A stretch of DNA of 64,000 bases from Paenalcaligenes hominis_A (lineage in GTDB: Bacteria; Pseudomonadota; Gammaproteobacteria; Burkholderiales; Burkholderiaceae_B): NCBI RefSeq assembly GCF_041359055.1, contig NZ_JBGJKZ010000001.1, forward strand, positions 1-64,000. Reading direction: 5' to 3'. Numbering within the stretch: position 1 is the stretch's first letter; every line of letters starts with the position of its first letter. This document shows, in pieces, positions 53,727-61,440 of this stretch. Below the pieces are notes generated by a model. The model was not told the DNA's origin, did no database searches, and saw nothing but the letters and a program-made list of their open reading frames with translations. Made by a program: the position numbers and the translations under genes.

Positions 53727-54917
53727 ATGCAATTTGATCAGGTTGGTGCAGATGCACTAATGGAAATTACCTCTCGTCCAGATTTGGTTTTTGTGCGCGG
53801 CCAGGGTTCTTGGCTCGAAGATCACAATGGCAAGCGATACTTGGACATGATCCAAGGCTGGGCAGTTAACACATTGGGTCATAGCCCTAAAAATGTGGTG
53901 GAGGCTATGTGCAAGCAAGCCGCCGAACTGATGAACCCTTCGCCTGCATTTTATAATGCGCCCATGATGGATCTTGCCAAGCTGATCACTCAAAACTCAT
54001 GTTTTGATCGTGTTTTCTTTGCAAACAGTGGTGGCGAAGCAAACGAAGGCGCTATCAAACTAGCTCGCAAATGGGGTCAAAAAAATCGTCAGGGTGCGTT
54101 TAAAATTATTACTTTTGACCATTCTTTTCATGGTCGCACTTTGGCCACCATGTCGGCCTCTGGCAAGTCAGGTTGGGACACCATTTTTGCGCCACAGGTA
54201 GATGGCTTTCCTAAAGCAAAATTGAATGATATCGAATCCGTGCGTGCTCTGGTCGACGAGGCTACGGTTGCTGTTATGCTTGAGCCTATCCAAGGCGAGG
54301 GCGGTGTGATCCCCGCTGATCCTGCTTTTATGCAAGCATTGCGTGCTTTGTGTGATGAAAAAGGCTTGCTACTGATTGTAGACGAGGTGCAAAGTGGTAT
54401 GGGGCGTACAGGTGTATTGTTTGCTTATCAGCATTCTGACATAGAGCCCGATATCATGACCTTAGCCAAAGGTATTGGTGCAGGGGTACCGCTCGCAGCC
54501 TTATGTGCTAAAGAGTCGGTGTCATGTTTCGAGCATGGCGATCAGGGTGGTACCTACAACGGCAATCCGGTGATGACAGCAGTAGGGGTCGAGGTCATGA
54601 AAACCTTGACCGCGCCTGGCTTTATGGAGTCTGTCAACGACCGTGCGCAGCAGTTATCTGATGGGCTGCTTGCATTAAGTGCTAAGTGGGGCTTTAAAGG
54701 CGAGCGCGGCCAAGGTTTACTGCGTGCTTTAATCTTAGATAACGACGATGGCCCCGCGTTAGTAGCGGCCGCCCGAGATCGTAGCCCTGAAGGCATGCTG
54801 CTTAATTCTCCTCGTCCTAATTTATTACGCTTTATGCCTGCACTTAATATTTCCAAAGAGGATTTAGATACGTGCTTGCAAATTCTTGATGAGCTGATTG
54901 CTCAGGTTCGTGCCTAA
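53727..54917 (+). CDS. argD: Acetylornithine-type class III aminotransferase
   Basis: PLP-dependent aminotransferase of 396 residues, most like acetylornithine aminotransferase (arginine synthesis). The PLP lysine is K248 in MTLAKGIGAG. The cofactor-binding motif is LIVDEVQSGMGRTG (D219-E220). The substrate-side segments GQGSWLEDHNGKRYLDMIQG and FFANSGGEANEGAIKLARKW are typical of ArgD in betaproteobacteria. Other arginine genes are not adjacent, so succinylornithine or GABA activity cannot be excluded. A strong terminator follows, ending 9 bases before marR. Confidence 0.78.
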   Translation: MQFDQVGADALMEITSRPDLVFVRGQGSWLEDHNGKRYLDMIQGWAVNTLGHSPKNVVEAMCKQAAELMNPSPAFYNAPMMDLAKLITQNSCFDRVFFANSGGEANEGAIKLARKWGQKNRQGAFKIITFDHSFHGRTLATMSASGKSGWDTIFAPQVDGFPKAKLNDIESVRALVDEATVAVMLEPIQGEGGVIPADPAFMQALRALCDEKGLLLIVDEVQSGMGRTGVLFAYQHSDIEPDIMTLAKGIGAGVPLAALCAKESVSCFEHGDQGGTYNGNPVMTAVGVEVMKTLTAPGFMESVNDRAQQLSDGLLALSAKWGFKGERGQGLLRALILDNDDGPALVAAARDRSPEGMLLNSPRPNLLRFMPALNISKEDLDTCLQILDELIAQVRA

Positions 54918-54927
54918 CTGGGCCATG

Positions 54928-54959
54928 GCAGACTAGCTAAACACTGGTCTGCTTTTTTT
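54928..54959 (+). terminator. Terminator after argD
   Basis: Hairpin GCAGACTAG / CTGGTCTGC (one G-T pair, 7-base loop) followed by TTTTTTT on the plus strand. Its T run ends 9 bases before the ATG of the next gene, leaving almost no leader for that gene. Confidence 0.85.
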
Positions 54960-54968
54960 AGAGTGGTT

Positions 54969-55460
54969 ATGAGCCAAGAAAAGATTGAACGTCATCAATT
55001 GACTCATTTATATATGCAACCGGGGCATTTGCTGCGTCGCGCCCATCAAATCGCTGCTTCTATATTTCACGATGAGCTAGGCGCTCACATTACCCCTATT
55101 CAATACGCTGTGTTGCGTATTCTTAAAGAGCACAGTGGGATTGATCAAGTAACTTTAGCGGGCTTAGTCGCTATAGATACTTCTACGGCTGCTAGTGTGG
55201 CTTTGCGCTTAGAGGAAAAGGGGCTATTAACTCGTGATATAGACCCTAACAACCGGCGGCAACGCATGTTGCATTTAACCGCCGCAGGCGCAGCTTTACT
55301 TGAAGAGGCTAAAGAAGGCATTTACCGTTTAGAAAATCGTATTTTCTCGGGTTTAACGCCAGAGGAGGTACAGCAATTTATGATGTTGCTGCAAAAAATG
55401 GTGGAAAGCAACAATGCCCAAAGCCGTGCTCCCTTATTAGTTCCCAAAGCCCCAGAATAA
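54969..55460 (+). CDS. MarR-family transcriptional regulator
   Basis: Winged-helix regulator of 163 residues. The DNA-binding region is at about 45-105 (ITPIQYAVLRILKEHSGIDQ, LAGLVAIDTSTAASVALRLE, GLLTRDIDPNNRRQRMLHLT). MarR proteins bind as dimers and usually respond to small aromatic ligands. I use the ATG at 54969; a GTG two codons earlier is possible. The start lies just after the argD terminator, so it either depends on read-through or uses a promoter inside the argD 3' end. Target unknown; the gamma-glutamyltransferase-family gene is convergent. Confidence 0.85.
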   Translation: MSQEKIERHQLTHLYMQPGHLLRRAHQIAASIFHDELGAHITPIQYAVLRILKEHSGIDQVTLAGLVAIDTSTAASVALRLEEKGLLTRDIDPNNRRQRMLHLTAAGAALLEEAKEGIYRLENRIFSGLTPEEVQQFMMLLQKMVESNNAQSRAPLLVPKAPE

Positions 55461-55488
55461 AAAAACGCCTCGTTAGAGGCGTTTTTTG
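55459..55488. terminator. Bidirectional terminator between marR and the GGT-family gene
   Basis: Hairpin with 12-bp stem AAAAAACGCCTC / GAGGCGTTTTTT and a 4-base loop, between convergent genes. The last T of its run is the first base of a parS-like sequence. Confidence 0.92.
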
Positions 55489-55502
55489 TTTCACGTGAAG
55501 CA
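55487..55502. other. parS-like site abutting a terminator
   Basis: TGTTTCACGTGAAGCA, 15 of 16 bases identical to the parS consensus, about 26.6 kb from the origin region. Chromosomal parS sites often lie within tens of kilobases of the origin, so the position fits. Single mismatch in the right half-site. Confidence 0.65.
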
Positions 55503-55510
55503 ACCATACG

Positions 55511-56968
55511 TTATCCAGCTAGTGCTGCGCCGTCTTTGCGTTGATCCGATACTGCCCAAAGCTCACCACTATCTAAGCGTTGTACGGCTTGGGCTCCTCC
55601 AAAATCACTGCGTCCTGCTAAATCACCCACTCCTTGAGGGGGAGCGTTGTACCCAGCAGCTCGGATACTGGCTTGAAGCGATTCGTTCATTGAGGATTCT
55701 AGAGCCAATAAATGATCGCCTTCAATACGCCAACGTGGATTGGCGATGGCTTGATCTAGAGGAATCCCTTGTCTAAACAATTGATGCATGATTTGAATTT
55801 GTCCTTGTGGCTGCATCAAACCGCCCACCACACCTAGGCCTAAATGAAACTGTCCTGCTTTGGTGACTGCTCCGGGCACCACAGTATGGTAGGGGCGTTT
55901 GCGTGGTGCAGGTCCATTAAGGTGCCCAGGTTGGGCAAAACCAAACCCTCGGTTCTGTAGTACAAAGCCTGCTCCAGGGACCACATAGCCTGCCCCAAAC
56001 CGCTTAAAAATACTGGACATTAGCGTGACAGCCATGCCGTTGGCATCCACAATAACGGTACACACCGTGTTACCGCCACTGTCATGAACGGTTTTTGCGG
56101 CATCTTGTAAAGCGTCTTGTGTGGCTTCAATTAAAGCCAAAGAATCCGATAGTGATGGCTCGCTGAGTTGCCATGGCATGGCTGCCAAGGCGTTTAAAAT
56201 AGCGCACCCATGAGTATTAGGGGGACATTGGTAAAACGTATAGTCGGCCCGATCAAGTTGAATAGGGGCGCAAAAAAAACCTTCATGCAAAGCAAAATCG
56301 GAGGCCCGTAACAGACCGCCCACATCAAGCATGGCTTGTTCTGCTTGATGAGGAATATTGCCTTCATAAAAAGCCTTGTAACCCTCATTTGCTATACGCT
56401 CTAGGGTATGAGCCAAGTCTGGGTTTTGATAGATTTGTCCTTTTTTAGGGGTGTTGCCCGCTTGATAGAGTTGAGCACAATGGGGGTCTACGCGCAGGAC
56501 AAAATCAAACAGTTTCCACTCCCGCGCCGAGACCTCGGCAACGTTAAATCCTTTGGCTGCATGATAAATAGCATCTGTAAAAAGTGTCTTCCATTCCAAT
56601 TGACCGTATCGTTGGTGTAAATCGTGCCAACCACGCACTGCTCCGGGCGTGGTAATACTGTAGGGGTGTCGTTCAGGAATACGTTGATTTGGCAGTAAGC
56701 TGACTTTATCTGCTGTTAATAAAGCGGGAGAGCGACCTGTGCCGTTATAAGCGATAGGTGCGTTATTGGGCTCGACCACAATGGCTAATACATCGCCGCC
56801 TATACTGGTCGCCATTGGCTCTACTACCCCCATGACCGCATCTGCCGCAATAGCGGCATCAATGGCACTGCCTCCTTTAGTTAAGATGCGTTTAGCAGCA
56901 TGAGCAGCTAAAGCATTGCCAGTAGAAATAGCCCAGTTGTTACCTCTTGCTGTTTTGTTATAAACCAT
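55511..56968 (-). CDS. Gamma-glutamyltransferase-family protein, cytoplasmic
   Basis: Ntn-hydrolase of the gamma-glutamyltransferase family, 485 residues. The conserved N-terminal part shows KRILTKGGSAIDAAIAADAV and SIGGDVLAIVVE. Autoprocessing should occur before T301 in GGNTVCTVIVDANGMAVTLM, whose alignment with the catalytic Thr of E. coli GGT is by eye. Later blocks are FGAGYVVPGAGFVLQNRG and GVVGGLMQPQGQIQIMHQLF. No signal peptide is seen, unlike periplasmic GGT. Relatives include amidohydrolases of catabolic pathways (for example oxamate amidohydrolase). It is divergent from the TauE/SafE-GntR cluster. Confidence 0.8.
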   Translation of the reverse strand: MVYNKTARGNNWAISTGNALAAHAAKRILTKGGSAIDAAIAADAVMGVVEPMATSIGGDVLAIVVEPNNAPIAYNGTGRSPALLTADKVSLLPNQRIPERHPYSITTPGAVRGWHDLHQRYGQLEWKTLFTDAIYHAAKGFNVAEVSAREWKLFDFVLRVDPHCAQLYQAGNTPKKGQIYQNPDLAHTLERIANEGYKAFYEGNIPHQAEQAMLDVGGLLRASDFALHEGFFCAPIQLDRADYTFYQCPPNTHGCAILNALAAMPWQLSEPSLSDSLALIEATQDALQDAAKTVHDSGGNTVCTVIVDANGMAVTLMSSIFKRFGAGYVVPGAGFVLQNRGFGFAQPGHLNGPAPRKRPYHTVVPGAVTKAGQFHLGLGVVGGLMQPQGQIQIMHQLFRQGIPLDQAIANPRWRIEGDHLLALESSMNESLQASIRAAGYNAPPQGVGDLAGRSDFGGAQAVQRLDSGELWAVSDQRKDGAALAG

Positions 56969-57111
56969 GTGCTTTTCCGTCTTTATGAATAAGTGTTAAA
57001 GCGTGTTTGGCAGTCAAAATAAGTAAGCCGCGTGGTTGTGGCACTGCTCGGTAGTAATCTGCCGATAAGCCTTTTGCTAAAAGCAAAGAAATTCATATTT
57101 AGCCACCATGA

Positions 57112-57123
57112 ATTGTATACTAT
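57112..57123. promoter_or_regulatory. Operator-like palindrome between the GGT-family gene and the first TauE/SafE gene
   Basis: ATTGTATACTAT, one base different from the perfect palindrome ATTGTATACAAT found before the diiron protein gene (60556-60567). GntR regulators of the FCD class commonly bind TNGTNNNACNA-like sites, and two such regulators are encoded nearby. It lies in the 242-base divergent gap, in which I found no other convincing element. Confidence 0.5.
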
Positions 57124-57210
57124 ATTTTATTTGCTGCTAAAGCTATATATTGACACATATGCAAAAGCAAACCTGAAAGGGACCAAGTTTTATTATTAGC
57201 AAGGATCTAT

Positions 57211-57954
57211 ATGATGGATTTCACACAGATTATGGGCGTAGGAATGATGACCTACATCGTGATGGCAGCCGTTGTGGCAACGGCTGCTTTTTTACAAGGA
57301 GTAGGAGGCGTGGGCTTTGCCATGCTTGCAGCACCAGTGGCTGTAATGATTGCACCGGAAATGGTACCTGGTTCGCTTTTGGTTCTAGGAGGGAGTGTGT
57401 CGTTTTTAGCGGCGGTACGAGAACGTCACGCTATTGTTATGCCAGTTGTTAATTCTGCGTTGGTAGGGCGCGTGGCAGGCACGCTTTTAGCAGCCATCGG
57501 GATGACCCAGCTTTCTAGCCAAGGTTTAGGGCTGTTGTTTGGTGGTTTTATTTTAATTGCTGTTTTATTAAGTGCGTCAGGAATGCGTGTTAAGCCTACA
57601 GTAACTAATGTATGTGGTTTGGGGGTGGTGTCTGGCGTAATGGGTACATTGACTTCTGTGGGGGCTCCTGCTTTAGCAATTGCAATGCAAAGTTTGAAAC
57701 CGGATCAACTGCGTCCATCGCTAGGAGGTACCTTATTTGTGGGTGCTTTGGTATCTATTCTTAGCTTGGCTTTTGCTGGTCTATTTGGCTGGAAAGATTT
57801 ACGTTTGGGCTTGGCATTGTGGCCCTTTATGTATTTAGGTTTTCAGTTTTCAAGCCGAGCCCGTCATGCGGTAAGCCCTAAAAATATCCGTTTGTTTTTA
57901 TTGGTTTTTTGTGGATTAAGCAGCGTGATTTTGATAGTTAAGTCGTTGATTTAG
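57211..57954 (+). CDS. TauE/SafE-family membrane exporter, first copy
   Basis: Integral membrane protein of 247 residues with about seven or eight hydrophobic segments. The family signature is seen in FLQGVGGVGFAMLAAPVAVM and, in the second repeat, GVVSGVMGTLTSVGAPALAI. TauE/SafE proteins are thought to export sulfite, sulfoacetate or other organic anions. AGGA lies 5 bases before the ATG. It is followed 94 bases later by a GntR regulator. It differs clearly from the second copy at 58773-59597, so the two are not a recent duplication. Substrate unknown. Confidence 0.82.
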   Translation: MMDFTQIMGVGMMTYIVMAAVVATAAFLQGVGGVGFAMLAAPVAVMIAPEMVPGSLLVLGGSVSFLAAVRERHAIVMPVVNSALVGRVAGTLLAAIGMTQLSSQGLGLLFGGFILIAVLLSASGMRVKPTVTNVCGLGVVSGVMGTLTSVGAPALAIAMQSLKPDQLRPSLGGTLFVGALVSILSLAFAGLFGWKDLRLGLALWPFMYLGFQFSSRARHAVSPKNIRLFLLVFCGLSSVILIVKSLI

Positions 57955-58048
57955 TGATCGCTTCGTAGACGTATTATAATTGGAATACTACTGATTCTTT
58001 TAAGCTTGATTACGAAGGTTTTCTGATTCAAGCGCTGTGGAATAAATA

Positions 58049-58714
58049 ATGAACAACACATCAGCGGCTAAACTAGGTCAAAAACATGCGCCCTTATTTG
58101 CCTTGGTACGTGACCGTATTCGAGAAGACATCTTAAATGGTGTGTATAGACCTGGCGACAGGCTTATCGAGGGCAAGCTCTCCGAGGACCTCGGGGTATC
58201 GCGTATTCCTGTACGCGAGGCTCTACGAGAGCTTTCTGCCGAGGGTATTGTTACCATCGAGCCACGCCGCGGGGCATCCGTTGCGGTGTTATCAGATAGC
58301 AGTGCTCGTAATATGACGGAAGTGCGTGCGGCCCTAGAGGGGTTGAACGCTCGTTTGGCTGCAATGCGGCGCGATGAGGAGACCATTGCTGTCTTAAAAG
58401 ATATTTTGCAGCGGGGCCAAGACGCTTTAAAACGTGAAGACCTTAATGAGCTAAAAGAGTTAAATAAATTGTTCCATGATCACCTAGGAACCATGGCCGA
58501 TAACAGTATTTTGGCTGAGCTTAGTTCCAGTTTCAGAGACCGTACCACCTTATTGTTTGCACCAAGCAATATACAACGTGTGCGTAGTAACTGGGAGGAG
58601 CACGCTCAAATTCTAAATGCTGTGATTGCGGGCAATGCCGAGTTAGCCAATTTGCTTGCTACCCAACACGTCTATAACGCTGCTTCAGCCTATTTTCAAA
58701 CAGATAAACAATAG
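58049..58714 (+). CDS. GntR-family regulator with FCD domain, first copy
   Basis: Regulator of 221 residues. The N-terminal winged helix covers about 10-80 (GVYRPGDRLIEGKLSEDLGV, SRIPVREALRELSAEG, IVTIEPRRGASVAVL). The C-terminal FCD ligand domain has the acidic/His pattern LNKLFHDHLGTMADN and later NWEEHAQILNAVIAGN, which often coordinate a metal and a carboxylate ligand. It is encoded between two TauE/SafE genes and is a candidate regulator of this cluster. Ligand unknown. Confidence 0.88.
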   Translation: MNNTSAAKLGQKHAPLFALVRDRIREDILNGVYRPGDRLIEGKLSEDLGVSRIPVREALRELSAEGIVTIEPRRGASVAVLSDSSARNMTEVRAALEGLNARLAAMRRDEETIAVLKDILQRGQDALKREDLNELKELNKLFHDHLGTMADNSILAELSSSFRDRTTLLFAPSNIQRVRSNWEEHAQILNAVIAGNAELANLLATQHVYNAASAYFQTDKQ

Positions 58715-58772
58715 TTGGCTTTTGGTTCCATGATTGGTATCATTGGTTTTTTTGACCAAAAGAGAGATACCA

Positions 58773-59597
58773 ATGGAAATGACGATGGAGACCACCTTGT
58801 TATTTGCTGCATCTATGCTTGTTGCAGGCGTGATTGCAGGGATTATTGCCGGATTATTAGGGGTTGGGGGCGGCATTGTTCTGGTCCCAGCCATGTTTTA
58901 TCTTTTTACGCTAATGGATGTTAGTCCCGAGGTACGAATGCATCTGGCAGTTGGTACCTCTTTATCTACTATTATTGTTACAGCTTGGTCCTCTTCGCGG
59001 GCGCATTATAAAAAAGGAGCTGTTGACATAGGGCTATTAAAAGGGTGGGGACCATGGTTGTTTTTTGGTGCCATTGTAGGAATGCTTTTCTTTAGCTCCA
59101 TTAAATCACTGACTTTAACTTTTGTGTTTTCAGCCGTTACTTTTTTATTGGCTTTATATATGTTGTTTTCGCCCCAATACGAAGAAGGCTCTGAATCCAC
59201 CTTTCCTGGTGGCGTATTACGTGGTTTATATGGCGTTATTGTTGCCAGTTTGTCTTCTATAATGGGAATTGGCGGCGGCAGTCTTAGTGTGCCTTTGTTA
59301 ACGTACTATCGCTTTCCTATCCGGCGTGCCGTGGGAACAGCTGCTGCAGTGGGTTTAATTATTGCCTTGCCTGGCACTATAGGGGCTTTTGCTTCGGGCT
59401 ATGGGGATCCTAATCTGCCACCTTTTAGCATTGGCTATGTGAACCTTTTGGCTTTTGCCATACTTATCCCTGTTACAGGGTATTTTGCCCCCATAGGTTC
59501 TAAAATTGCACACGCGATTAACCCCAAATACCTGCGCTATGCTTTTGCAGGGTTTTTAATTTTTAATGCAGTAAATATGTTGATTACTGCTTTCTAA
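58773..59597 (+). CDS. TauE/SafE-family membrane exporter, second copy
   Basis: Integral membrane protein of about 274 residues with around eight hydrophobic segments. The two family repeats are IAGLLGVGGGIVLVPAMFYL and SIMGIGGGSLSVPLLTYYRF. I start at the ATG at 58773 (MEMTMETTLLFAASM), where AGAGA lies upstream; a longer frame would begin at a TTG 13 codons earlier. It lies between the two GntR genes and 26 bases before the second. Family proteins export anions such as sulfite or sulfonates; nothing in the sequence fixes the substrate. Confidence 0.82.
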   Translation: MEMTMETTLLFAASMLVAGVIAGIIAGLLGVGGGIVLVPAMFYLFTLMDVSPEVRMHLAVGTSLSTIIVTAWSSSRAHYKKGAVDIGLLKGWGPWLFFGAIVGMLFFSSIKSLTLTFVFSAVTFLLALYMLFSPQYEEGSESTFPGGVLRGLYGVIVASLSSIMGIGGGSLSVPLLTYYRFPIRRAVGTAAAVGLIIALPGTIGAFASGYGDPNLPPFSIGYVNLLAFAILIPVTGYFAPIGSKIAHAINPKYLRYAFAGFLIFNAVNMLITAF

Positions 59598-59623
59598 CAG
59601 AGACTTTATTACGTTAGGTTTTT

Positions 59624-60394
59624 ATGACAACTTCTTCAACACCTCGACGCGCCGATTACGCCTTAGCTCTATTGCATGAGCTTTTAGCGCAGACCCCCGT
59701 GGGCGATAAACTAAAGCCCGAGCGTGAGCTAGCGGCCGAGTTTGGAGTAAGCCGCCGTGTCATAAGAGATGCGCTTAACCAACTCGAGTCGCAAGGTCGT
59801 ATTGTGCGTACCCCCGGACGGGGCACTATAGTACAAGGACAGCAAGCGCCAGCTACATCTGCATCCATAGTAGAGGACAACACATTTCCTAATGTGTCTC
59901 GGCCCCAAGAAAACAGTGCGTTTTCTCAGACCGAATCCTTTGCTGTGCCAGATGCTGTAATTTTAGGCAGTAGCCCTATTGATTTAATGAATGCGCGCTT
60001 GGTGCTAGAGCCCGCCATTGCCGCAACTGCTGCTATGCATGCTTCTACTCAAGACATTCATAGCATGCATGATTTAGTGGAGCGTGGTCGTCAGGCACAA
60101 AGCCCTCAAGAATGGGAACAATGGGACAGTGCATTACACCAACGTATTGGTGATGCAACGCACAACCAATTACTGCAGTATTTTTACCGAGTACTCTCAG
60201 TAGCTCGTTCTCAAACAGAGTGGGGACGACTACGACGACAAACTCTTAGTGCAAAGAATCAACAGCTTTATAGCGAACAGCATGCTGCTATTTTGCAGGC
60301 AATTCAGGCGCGCGACCCTCAAGAGGCGGCTGAGTGTATGCGTACGCACTTACACACGGTAAAACGTACCTTAATTGACGGGATTGAATTATAA
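59624..60394 (+). CDS. GntR-family regulator with FCD domain, second copy
   Basis: Regulator of 256 residues. The DNA-binding domain is at about 10-75 (PVGDKLKPERELAAEFGVSR, RVIRDALNQLESQG, RIVRTPGRGTIVQG). A low-complexity linker of about 45 residues follows. The FCD domain runs from about 115 to the end (MNARLVLEPAIAATAAMHAS, WDSALHQRIGDATHNQLLQY, EQHAAILQAIQARDPQEAAE). Because it is the last gene before the operator-like palindrome and the diiron-protein operon, it is a good candidate for their regulator. AGG stands before the ATG. Confidence 0.88.
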   Translation: MTTSSTPRRADYALALLHELLAQTPVGDKLKPERELAAEFGVSRRVIRDALNQLESQGRIVRTPGRGTIVQGQQAPATSASIVEDNTFPNVSRPQENSAFSQTESFAVPDAVILGSSPIDLMNARLVLEPAIAATAAMHASTQDIHSMHDLVERGRQAQSPQEWEQWDSALHQRIGDATHNQLLQYFYRVLSVARSQTEWGRLRRQTLSAKNQQLYSEQHAAILQAIQARDPQEAAECMRTHLHTVKRTLIDGIEL

Positions 60395-60490
60395 ATCTAA
60401 TGCTTTGGTTCATCAGACCAAGCCACGGTTTTTGTCTTTGCGAGTCATTCACAACGCATTAATTACACATTGATTTACGCTACTTTTTGA

Positions 60491-60525
60491 AAATGGGACC
60501 ATTTCTATATGGTCCCATTTTTTTA
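60491..60525 (+). terminator. Terminator after the second GntR gene
   Basis: Hairpin with 12-bp stem AAATGGGACCAT / ATGGTCCCATTT and a 6-base loop, followed by TTTTTTT on the plus strand. It separates the regulator/exporter genes from the diiron-protein operon. Confidence 0.9.
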
Positions 60526-60555
60526 GGGATAGTACCTAGTTCTTATTTTTGTAGA

Positions 60556-60567
60556 TTGTATACAATT
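60556..60567. promoter_or_regulatory. GntR-type operator upstream of the diiron-protein operon
   Basis: ATTGTATACAAT, a perfect 12-base palindrome of the type bound by FCD-class GntR regulators, 75 bases before the start of the next gene and just after a terminator. A one-mismatch copy lies at 57112-57123. The match to the regulator class is from general knowledge; binding is inferred. Confidence 0.6.
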
Positions 60568-60641
60568 TAATCAATGCTTCAGGTATAGATCATTAATGCT
60601 TGGAGTATTTGCTTATACACCGACAGAAATAAGGAATGGTC

Positions 60642-61376
60642 ATGGAACAGAAATTATTAGATCGCGATGAGTTTCGCGCCGCCTTGGAAAAAGCAATTCA
60701 GGGTAAAAGTGCTAACAAGTCTCCTTTTAGTATTGCGTGGGCCACAGGCAAGCTGACTCGCGAACATTTGGCGCGTTGGGCTGAAAACCACTACCACTAT
60801 GTAGGTCCGTTTGCGGATTACTTGGGGTATTTATACGCTCGCACTCCAGCTGAATACGAGGAAGCCAAAGATTTTTTGCTTGCCAATATGTACGAAGAGG
60901 AAATTGGTGGCGATCGCCATACCGACTTGTTAATTCGTTTTGGTGAAGCCTGCGGTACCACCCGAGAGCGCATTGAAAACCCCGATAACATGAGCCCAAC
61001 CACCCGTGCTTTACAGGCATGGTGCTATAGCGTGGCCATGCGTGAAGATCCGGTTGTAGCTGTAGCGGGTTTAGTGGTGGGCTTAGAGTCGCAAGTCCCT
61101 TCTATTTACCGCAAGCAAACGCCAACCCTACGTGAAACCTATGGTTTTACGGATGAGGAGGTCGAGTTCTTTGATTTGCATATTGTGTCGGATGAGATCC
61201 ACGGGGAACGCGGTTATCAAATCGTGCTAGAGCATGCCAATACGGTCGAGTTACAGCAGCGCTGTTTACGCATCTGTGAAATTGGTGCTGAAATGCGCTT
61301 GCTTTACACCACTGCTTTATATAACGACTATGCCAAAGAAAGCATCAGCCTCGAAGAGTTAGGTGCAGCAGCTTAA
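60642..61376 (+). CDS. Heme-oxygenase-like diiron (TenA/PqqC-like) protein
   Basis: All-helical protein of 244 residues in the TenA/PqqC/CADD superfamily. Candidate metal ligands are in three helices: E48 (LARWAENHYHYVG), the EEEIGGDRH segment (E85-E87, H93) and E150 (GLESQVPS) with H180, D184 and H187 (LHIVSDEIHGERG). This pattern is that of heme-oxygenase-like diiron oxidases rather than of thiaminase TenA, which lacks several of these residues. I use the ATG at 60642, which has AAGGA 6 bases upstream. It begins an operon with an aldehyde dehydrogenase, a GlcG-like protein and a 2Fe-2S reductase. Substrate unknown. Confidence 0.82.
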   Translation: MEQKLLDRDEFRAALEKAIQGKSANKSPFSIAWATGKLTREHLARWAENHYHYVGPFADYLGYLYARTPAEYEEAKDFLLANMYEEEIGGDRHTDLLIRFGEACGTTRERIENPDNMSPTTRALQAWCYSVAMREDPVVAVAGLVVGLESQVPSIYRKQTPTLRETYGFTDEEVEFFDLHIVSDEIHGERGYQIVLEHANTVELQQRCLRICEIGAEMRLLYTTALYNDYAKESISLEELGAAA

Positions 61377-61440
61377 ATGACCAGCTACGTAGGGTAGGTG
61401 GCTACCCTACTGCATTACTACAGCTTCGATGGGGGATAGA

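Noticed and set aside
60642..61376. Annotation of the TenA-like protein as thiaminase II or as pyrroloquinoline quinone synthase
   Set aside because: No thiamine or pqq genes are nearby and the retained E/H/D/H pattern points to the diiron oxidase branch; neither specific name can be supported.
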